A DNA stretch of 11,368 nucleotides from Alphaproteobacteria bacterium (lineage in GTDB: Bacteria > Pseudomonadota > Alphaproteobacteria > GCA-2731375). Below, piece after piece: positions 7,074-11,368 of this stretch. Both the position numbers and the translations under genes were made by a program. The notes beneath the pieces are model-generated. The model worked only from the letters and a program-made list of their open reading frames with translations. It had not been told where the DNA came from and did no database searches. Numbering within the stretch: the first letter of the stretch is position 1; each line of letters begins with the position of its first letter. The DNA lies in NCBI GenBank assembly GCA_028281075.1, contig JANQKO010000393.1, positions 1 to 11,368 on the forward strand, in the 5' to 3' direction.

Positions 7074-7153
7074 CCACGACAAGATACGTGGCCGGATCGG
7101 CCACTAGGATGTGGGCCAGCCCTTCCGACGAACCGCCAGGAGCCACGGCCCAT
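7074..7153 (+). promoter_or_regulatory. gldA leader with alternative pairing segments reaching the start codon
   Basis: Five short segments can pair with their neighbours in turn: CCACG (7074-7078), CGTGGCC (7087-7093), GGCCAC (7099-7104), GTGGGCC (7111-7117) and GGCCCAT (7147-7153). Each middle segment fits both neighbours, so the hairpins exclude one another. The last pairing covers the A and T of the gldA ATG and loops out the ribosome site (AGGAG, 7138-7142). This could be a translational switch; in GC-rich DNA chance pairing is also common. No known riboswitch class is recognised. Confidence 0.3.
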
Positions 7154-8258
7154 GATCACGACAGCCATTTTTCCCGCCCGCTATGTCCAGGGTGACGGCG
7201 CGCTTTCCAGTCTCGGGGCCGAGCTGGCGCGCCTCGGCGGCAGCGCGCTGGCGATCTGCGACCCTTACGTTCACCGCGAGCTGCTGCCGGCGATCCGGGC
7301 CGGGATCGGCGACGAGGTGCGGCTGGTACTGGAGCCGTTCGGCGGCGAATGCTCGGACGAGGAGATCGGCCGGCTGCTGGACATCGCCGGGCGGAACGAC
7401 GTCGCCGTGGTCGTCGGCCTGGGCGGCGGCAAGACGCTGGATACGGCGAAGGCCGTGGCGCACGAGCGCCGGCTGCCGGTGGCGGTGGTGCCGACGCTGG
7501 CCTCGACCGACGCGCCGTGCAGCGCGCTGTCGGTGATCTACTCGGCGGACGGCGCCTTCAAGCGCTACCTCGTGCTGCCGCGCAATCCGGACCTGGTGCT
7601 GGTCGACACCGGCGTCATCGCCCGCGCGCCGGTGCGGTTCCTGGTCGCCGGCATGGGCGACGCGCTGGCGACCTGGTTCGAGGCCGAGGACTGCCACCTG
7701 AAGCATGGCCCCAACATGACCGGGCGCGAGGGGCCGATGACGGCCTACGGCCTGGCGCGCCAGTGCCACGACGCGCTGATGGCCCATGGCGTGGCGGCCA
7801 AGCTGTCCTGCGAGTTGGGGGCGGTGACCCCGGCGCTGGAGCACGTGGTCGAGGCGAACACGCTGCTGAGCGGGCTCGGCTTCGAGAGCGGCGGCCTCGC
7901 CGCCGCGCACGCCATCCACAACGGGCTGACCGCGCTCGACGAAACGCATGTCTTCTGGCACGGCGAGAAGGTGGCGATCGGCACCCAGGCGATGATGTTC
8001 CTGTCCGACAAGCCGCGCGAGACCATCGAGACGGTCTACGGCTTCTGCGAATCCGTCGGCCTGCCGACGACGCTCGCCGACATCGGTCTCGCCGACGCGG
8101 CGGACGCGCGGCTGATGCTGGCGGCCGAACGGGCCTGCGCGACCGGCGAGACCATCTACAACGAACCGGTCGAGGTGACGCCGCGGGCCGTGTTCGCCGC
8201 CCTGAAGACGGCGGACGCCTACGGCCGGCATCGTCGCCCGGCGGGCGGCGGCCGTTAG
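7152..8258 (+). CDS. gldA: Glycerol dehydrogenase (NAD+-dependent, zinc-containing)
   Basis: A 368-residue cytoplasmic member of the iron/zinc-dependent alcohol dehydrogenase superfamily, oxidising glycerol to dihydroxyacetone with NAD+; the reverse reaction and related diols or carbonyls are also known for the family. The nucleotide-binding motif GLGGGKTLDTAKA (GGGK at 91-94), ASTDAPCSALSVIY (117-130) and GMGDALATWFEA (167-178) are GldA signatures. The three expected metal ligands are present: Asp170, His253 (AAAHAIHNGLT) and His270 (WHGEKVA). Length is the same as the enterobacterial enzyme. AGGAG (7138-7142) precedes the ATG by 9 nt. No dihydroxyacetone kinase or glycerol uptake gene is adjacent, so the metabolic setting is not shown. 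A 9-bp hairpin spans the stop codon. Confidence 0.93.
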   Translation: MITTAIFPARYVQGDGALSSLGAELARLGGSALAICDPYVHRELLPAIRAGIGDEVRLVLEPFGGECSDEEIGRLLDIAGRNDVAVVVGLGGGKTLDTAKAVAHERRLPVAVVPTLASTDAPCSALSVIYSADGAFKRYLVLPRNPDLVLVDTGVIARAPVRFLVAGMGDALATWFEAEDCHLKHGPNMTGREGPMTAYGLARQCHDALMAHGVAAKLSCELGAVTPALEHVVEANTLLSGLGFESGGLAAAHAIHNGLTALDETHVFWHGEKVAIGTQAMMFLSDKPRETIETVYGFCESVGLPTTLADIGLADAADARLMLAAERACATGETIYNEPVEVTPRAVFAALKTADAYGRHRRPAGGGR

Positions 8259-8266
8259 CCCGCCGG
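8238..8266 (+). terminator. Hairpin across the gldA stop codon
   Basis: CCGGCGGGC (8238-8246) and GCCCGCCGG (8258-8266) are perfect complements with an 11-nt loop; the last base of the TAG stop is the first of the descending arm. No T-tract follows, so it is at best a weak or Rho-assisted terminator or an mRNA 3' stabiliser. Confidence 0.35.
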
Positions 8267-8285
8267 CGATTGCGCCCGCGCGCAC

Positions 8286-8314
8286 TTGACAAGGCGGCAT
8301 GCCGGCCAAACCTG
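8286..8314 (+). promoter_or_regulatory. Possible promoter with palindrome in the spacer, upstream of Sel1-repeat gene
   Basis: TTGACA (8286-8291) is a perfect -35 consensus. The best -10 position at 17 nt (8309-8314, AAACCT) is poor, so promoter status is doubtful. The spacer holds the exact 10-bp palindrome CGGCATGCCG (8295-8304), where a repressor could sit. Confidence 0.3.
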
Positions 8315-8347
8315 TCCCTGATCGGGGCACTGGAGATCGGAGGGCGC

Positions 8348-9238
8348 ATGCTGCGGGTACTGATGGCGGCGGTGCTGCTGCTGGCGGCGGCGCCGGCAAG
8401 CGCGGATATTGGCCGCGGTATCGCCGCTTTCGAGGTCGACGATTACGCGGCGGCGTTGAGCGTGTTCCGGCCGCTGGCCGAGAGCGGCGATCCGGTGGCG
8501 CAGTACTGGCTGGGCCGCCACTACGATGCCGGGCTGGGCGTCGGCGAGGACCCGGCCCGGGCGCTGGCCTGGTTCCGCGAGGCGGCCGACCAGGGCCATG
8601 TCGAGTCGCAGCGCGTGATCGGCATCTATTACGAGGAAGGCAAGGCGGTGGCGCGCGACTTCGCGGCCGCCGCCGTCTGGTACGAGAAAGCGGCGGAACA
8701 GGGCAACGCCAAGGCTCAGCGAAACCTGGCGGCGCTCTACGCCGACGGCAAGGGCGTGCCCGCCAGCAAGGCCACGGCGGCGACGTGGCTGCAGCGGGCG
8801 GCCGAGGCCGGCAATGCCAAGGCCAAGCGCAATCTCGCCTATATGTATTATTTCGGCTCGGGCGTGCCGCTGGACCGGGCGCGCGCGGCGGCGCTGTTCG
8901 CTGCGGCCTCGGCCGAGGGCGTCGGCAAGGCGGAGTTCGATCTGGGCCGGCTCTATTACCGTGGCCATGGCGTCGCGCAGGACTTCGCCCGGGCGGCGCG
9001 GCACTTCCGCACCGCGGCCGTCGAAGGGCATGTCCGGGCGCAGCTCTTCCTGGGCCGCATGTTCCATCGTGGCGAAGGCGTGCGCCGGGACGACACCAAG
9101 GCCTATTACTGGCTGTCGCTGGCCGCCGTGCAGGACGAGCGGACGGCGACGCCGATGCTGGCCCGCGTCGGCCGGGAACTGTCGGCCGACGAGCGGCGGT
9201 CCGCCGAGACCGAGGCACGGGCCTTCGAGCCGAAGTAG
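8348..9238 (+). CDS. Secreted Sel1-repeat (SLR/TPR-like) protein
   Basis: A 296-residue protein. Residues 1-19 form a signal peptide (hydrophobic LMAAVLLLAAAP, then ASA before Asp20), so the mature protein is probably periplasmic. After a TPR-like half repeat (AAFEVDDYAAALSVFRPLAESGD, abbreviated here to residues 26-48) come six Sel1-like repeats at 49-84, 85-120, 121-156, 157-192, 193-228 and 229-264. Each is exactly 36 residues, with the A-x-x-x-L-G-x-x-Y and G-x-G-V pattern. A charged tail of about 30 residues ends the protein. Sel1 repeats form alpha-solenoids that bind partner proteins; no enzymatic motif is seen. The frame stays open far upstream through gldA, but ATG 8348 is chosen because it begins the signal peptide. 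GGAGGG at 8339-8344 is close. ATG 8363 is a possible alternative. Confidence 0.88.
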   Translation: MLRVLMAAVLLLAAAPASADIGRGIAAFEVDDYAAALSVFRPLAESGDPVAQYWLGRHYDAGLGVGEDPARALAWFREAADQGHVESQRVIGIYYEEGKAVARDFAAAAVWYEKAAEQGNAKAQRNLAALYADGKGVPASKATAATWLQRAAEAGNAKAKRNLAYMYYFGSGVPLDRARAAALFAAASAEGVGKAEFDLGRLYYRGHGVAQDFARAARHFRTAAVEGHVRAQLFLGRMFHRGEGVRRDDTKAYYWLSLAAVQDERTATPMLARVGRELSADERRSAETEARAFEPK

Positions 9239-9279
9239 CGGCCATGCCGGCGCGATGAACCGGCGGCGTGCCGATGTCG

Positions 9280-9285
9280 TATAAC
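9280..9285 (+). promoter_or_regulatory. Possible -10 box upstream of the MBL-fold lipoprotein gene
   Basis: TATAAC (9280-9285) in the 82-nt gap is close to the TATAAT consensus and stands out in GC-rich sequence, about 35 nt before the ATG at 9321. No good -35 box is found at 16-18 nt upstream. Weakly supported. Confidence 0.25.
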
Positions 9286-9320
9286 CGGACATTGCCGTGC
9301 GCCGCCGTCGAGGCCCGCCC

Positions 9321-10421
9321 ATGAACCGACCATCGCCATCCCGCGTCGCCGCTCTGTTCGCCGCCCTGCTGGCCGGCCTCGTCGCCTGCGCCGGTGCGAC
9401 GCAGAAGCCGGGCGCGCCCTACCATCACACGACCACCGGCTTCCGCAATCCGCCGGACAGCCCGGCGCGGGGAACGTTCTGGGAGCGGGCGCCCTGGCTG
9501 TTGACGACGCCGTTCCGGCTGAGCGGGCGCGGCGGCGTCGTGGTCCCGGACGACCACGTGGTGCCGCCGGCCGACGCGCTGGCGGCGTTCAAGGCGGCGG
9601 CGGGCCGGGACACCATGACCTGGATCGGCCATATGACGGCGCTGCTGCGCGTCGACGGCGCCGTGGTGCTGACCGATCCCTGGTTTACCGAGTATGCGAC
9701 GCCGGTGCCGCCGCTGGGACCACGGCGCGTCGTGCCGCCCGGCCTGGCGATCGACGACCTGCCGCCGATCGACGTCGTCGTGGTCTCGCACAGCCACTAT
9801 GACCATCTGGGCCTGCCGACCATCGAGATGCTGCCGAACCGGGAACGCATCACCGCCGTCGTGCCGCTGAAGCTGGGCCGGTATTTCCGCGAGCGCGGCT
9901 ATGAACGGGTGATCGAGCTGGACTGGTACGAGGCGACGGAGGTGGCCGGCCTGACCTTCACGGCGCTGCCGGTGATCCACTGGTCGAAGCGCTCGCTGTT
10001 CCGGACCAACGACACGCTCTGGGCCTCGTTCGCCATCGAGGCGCGGAACGGGCTGAAGATCTATTTCGGCGGCGACGCCGAATACGGGCCGGTCTACCGC
10101 GACGTGAACGAACGGATGGGCGGCTTCGACGTGGCGCTGATGTCGATCGGCGCGTTCCTGCCGCGCGCGGTGATGAACGGCGCCCACTGCGTGCCGGACC
10201 CCTGCCTGCAACTGGCGCTGGACCTGAACGCGCATACCATCGTCGGCATGCATTGGGGCACGGTGCGACTGGGCGACGACGGCTTCCTGGAACCGGCCGA
10301 ACGCTTCCGCGCCGCCGGCCGCAAGCGCGGCCTGCCGGACGAGCGGGTCTGGCTGATGCGGATCGGCGAGACCCGCGTGCTGCCGCGACGGCCGCCGGCG
10401 GCGACGGAATGGCGCCGCTGA
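9321..10421 (+). CDS. MBL-fold metallohydrolase lipoprotein (NAPE-PLD/UlaG-like)
   Basis: A 366-residue protein. A short basic start and a hydrophobic run end in the lipobox LVAC, predicting lipidation at Cys23; Ala24 argues against inner-membrane retention. The mature part is a metallo-beta-lactamase fold: WIGHMTALLRVDG then LTDPWF (101-122), the metal motif SHSHYDH giving His157, His159, Asp161 and His162, then His220 (VIHWS), Asp252 (YFGGDAEYG) and His311 (MHWGT). The LTDP, LGPRRVVPPG, DLPPIDVVVVSH and HWGT motifs match the NAPE-phospholipase-D-like branch, whose bacterial members are mostly uncharacterised hydrolases of phosphodiester or lactone substrates. The only other cysteines are 290 and 295. 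ATG 9321 is chosen over GTG 9297 because GAGG (9310-9313) is well placed and the signal peptide begins there. Substrate unknown. Confidence 0.88.
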   Translation: MNRPSPSRVAALFAALLAGLVACAGATQKPGAPYHHTTTGFRNPPDSPARGTFWERAPWLLTTPFRLSGRGGVVVPDDHVVPPADALAAFKAAAGRDTMTWIGHMTALLRVDGAVVLTDPWFTEYATPVPPLGPRRVVPPGLAIDDLPPIDVVVVSHSHYDHLGLPTIEMLPNRERITAVVPLKLGRYFRERGYERVIELDWYEATEVAGLTFTALPVIHWSKRSLFRTNDTLWASFAIEARNGLKIYFGGDAEYGPVYRDVNERMGGFDVALMSIGAFLPRAVMNGAHCVPDPCLQLALDLNAHTIVGMHWGTVRLGDDGFLEPAERFRAAGRKRGLPDERVWLMRIGETRVLPRRPPAATEWRR

Positions 10422-10453
10422 CGGCGGCTGCCGCTTCGGGCATACTTGGCGCC

Positions 10454-11368
10454 ATGGGGACGTCGGAACGCGAAACCTATCAGCCGTCGGCGGCGCAGCG
10501 GGCGTTGTTTCCCGCCATCTCGGGCAACACGGTCAACGGGCTGGGCGAAGCCGCGCGGCGGCGGCCGACGCCGATCTACTGGCACCGGCCGGAGACGCTG
10601 GCGCACGGCAAGCTGCAGCTCTACATGATCGACCGGTTCCTGAACGAGCCGGCGCTGGCGAAGAGCCACGAGGGCTTCGGCGGCCGCGGCCCGGAGCGGT
10701 CCGATCCGGTGGCGCCGGCCCGCGCCACGGACACGGCGGCGAACTGGTCGGCCCGGGTCAAGGATTTCGCGCTGGCGCACGACGCCGACCTGGTCGGCAT
10801 CGCGCGGCTGGATCCGGACTGGGTGTTCGAGGGCTACGAGGTCGACGCGCCGTTCATCGTCATGCTGGGCGTGGCCATGGACCAGCCGCGGCTGGCGCGC
10901 ACCGCGCCGGCGCTCGACTCGGCGCTGGAAGTGCAGGCGCAGTACAATCGCGGCACCCGGGCGGCGCGCTACCTGGCGAACTGGATCCGTGGACAGGGCT
11001 GGCACGCCGCCCCGCATGGCGGCCCCTGGGCCGGGCCGGTGACACTGGTCCCGCCGGCGCTCGCCTGCGGCTTCGGCGAGCTCGGCAAGCATGGCTCGAT
11101 CATCAACCGGACCTACGGCTCGTCGTTCCGACTGGCCGGCGTCACCACCGACCTGCCGCTGCTGCCCGACCAGGCCGACACGTTCGGGGCCGAGGACTTC
11201 TGTGCCGCGTGCCAGGTCTGTCGGAATGCCTGCCCGCCGGCGGCGATCGTCGACGACAAGCAGATGGTTCGCGGCACCGCCAAGTGGTACGTCGATTTCG
11301 ACAAGTGCATTCCCTATTTCAACGACACGCATGGCTGCGGCATCTGCATCGCCGTCTGTCCGTGGAGC
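10454..11368 (+). CDS. Reductive-dehalogenase-like (RdhA/QueG-related) iron-sulfur protein, 3' end missing
   Basis: The frame is open to the window edge; 305 residues are visible. Eight cysteines form two ferredoxin motifs: 250, 253, 256 and 260 (CAACQVCRNACP), then 285, 295, 298 and 302 (CIPYF, then GCGICIAVCPW). WYVDFDKC before the second motif and LACGFGELGKHG with LAGVTTDLPL (about 203-236) are characteristic of the cobalamin-dependent reductive dehalogenase family, related to epoxyqueuosine reductase QueG. The expected cofactors are therefore a corrinoid and two [4Fe-4S] clusters. There is no twin-arginine signal, unlike respiratory RdhA, so it is probably cytoplasmic; a catabolic enzyme would continue into a C-terminal flavin/ferredoxin reductase domain, which cannot be seen. 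The start is uncertain: an in-frame ATG at 10409 would overlap the previous gene, and neither start has a good ribosome site. Family fairly sure; substrate unknown. Confidence 0.85.
   Translation, partial: MGTSERETYQPSAAQRALFPAISGNTVNGLGEAARRRPTPIYWHRPETLAHGKLQLYMIDRFLNEPALAKSHEGFGGRGPERSDPVAPARATDTAANWSARVKDFALAHDADLVGIARLDPDWVFEGYEVDAPFIVMLGVAMDQPRLARTAPALDSALEVQAQYNRGTRAARYLANWIRGQGWHAAPHGGPWAGPVTLVPPALACGFGELGKHGSIINRTYGSSFRLAGVTTDLPLLPDQADTFGAEDFCAACQVCRNACPPAAIVDDKQMVRGTAKWYVDFDKCIPYFNDTHGCGICIAVCPWS

Noticed and set aside
7349..8347. Long in-frame N-terminal extension of the Sel1-repeat gene across gldA
   Set aside because: The extension overlaps a well-conserved gldA in another frame and lacks any domain, while ATG 8348 starts a proper signal peptide.
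7104..10253. A 1049-residue open frame on the - strand
   Set aside because: It lies opposite gldA, the Sel1-repeat gene and the MBL gene. Its product is an Arg/Pro/Gln/His-rich mixture without any domain, as expected for an antisense frame in GC-rich coding DNA.
1..11368. CRISPR array, insertion sequence, tRNA/rRNA gene or defence island
   Set aside because: No direct-repeat array, transposase frame, terminal inverted repeats, RNA-gene signature or defence-type domain was found on either strand.

Overview
The window is very GC-rich, with codon third positions dominated by G and C, tightly packed genes and one conspicuous AT-rich gap. Gene content fits a high-GC alphaproteobacterium of the Rhodospirillales type: a Dpp/Opp-type importer, a histidine kinase with a receiver-only partner, a stand-alone FlgC-like rod protein, a Sel1-repeat protein and a non-Tat reductive-dehalogenase-like iron-sulfur protein. 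The taxonomic placement is inference from gene content and composition; no rRNA or tRNA gene is present.

Positions 1-5030 hold one five-gene ABC importer operon on the + strand: the C-terminal part of a family 5 substrate-binding protein (its start lies outside the window), two permeases (DppB- and DppC-like) and two ATPases (DppD- and DppF-like). The last four genes are nearly contiguous (0, 10 and -4 nt junctions). The binding-protein gene is set apart by a 110-nt gap that can fold into strong hairpins. Substrate is not deducible; dipeptides, oligopeptides and other small solutes are all handled by this family.

Positions 5073-6530 encode a two-gene signalling unit: a membrane histidine kinase with two transmembrane segments and a CheY-like single-domain response regulator. 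Converging on it from the - strand is an orphan FlgC-like flagellar rod protein (6561-6956). Its promoter lies so close that the mRNA is predicted to be leaderless.

The 195-nt gap 6957-7151 separates this divergent gene from gldA. It contains a stretch of extreme AT-richness, a perfect 9-bp inverted repeat, and then a GC-rich gldA leader with a chain of mutually exclusive pairing segments, the last covering the start codon.

Positions 7152-10421 carry glycerol dehydrogenase (gldA), a secreted Sel1-repeat protein with six exact 36-residue repeats, and a predicted lipoprotein with an NAPE-PLD/UlaG-type metallo-beta-lactamase fold. The window ends inside a gene for a reductive-dehalogenase/QueG-like protein with eight cysteines for two [4Fe-4S] clusters. 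No mobile element, CRISPR array, RNA gene or clear defence system is seen. Nothing here is clearly a new multi-gene system; the points most worth following are the rod gene's leaderless promoter, the gldA leader, and the dehalogenase-like gene cut by the window edge.
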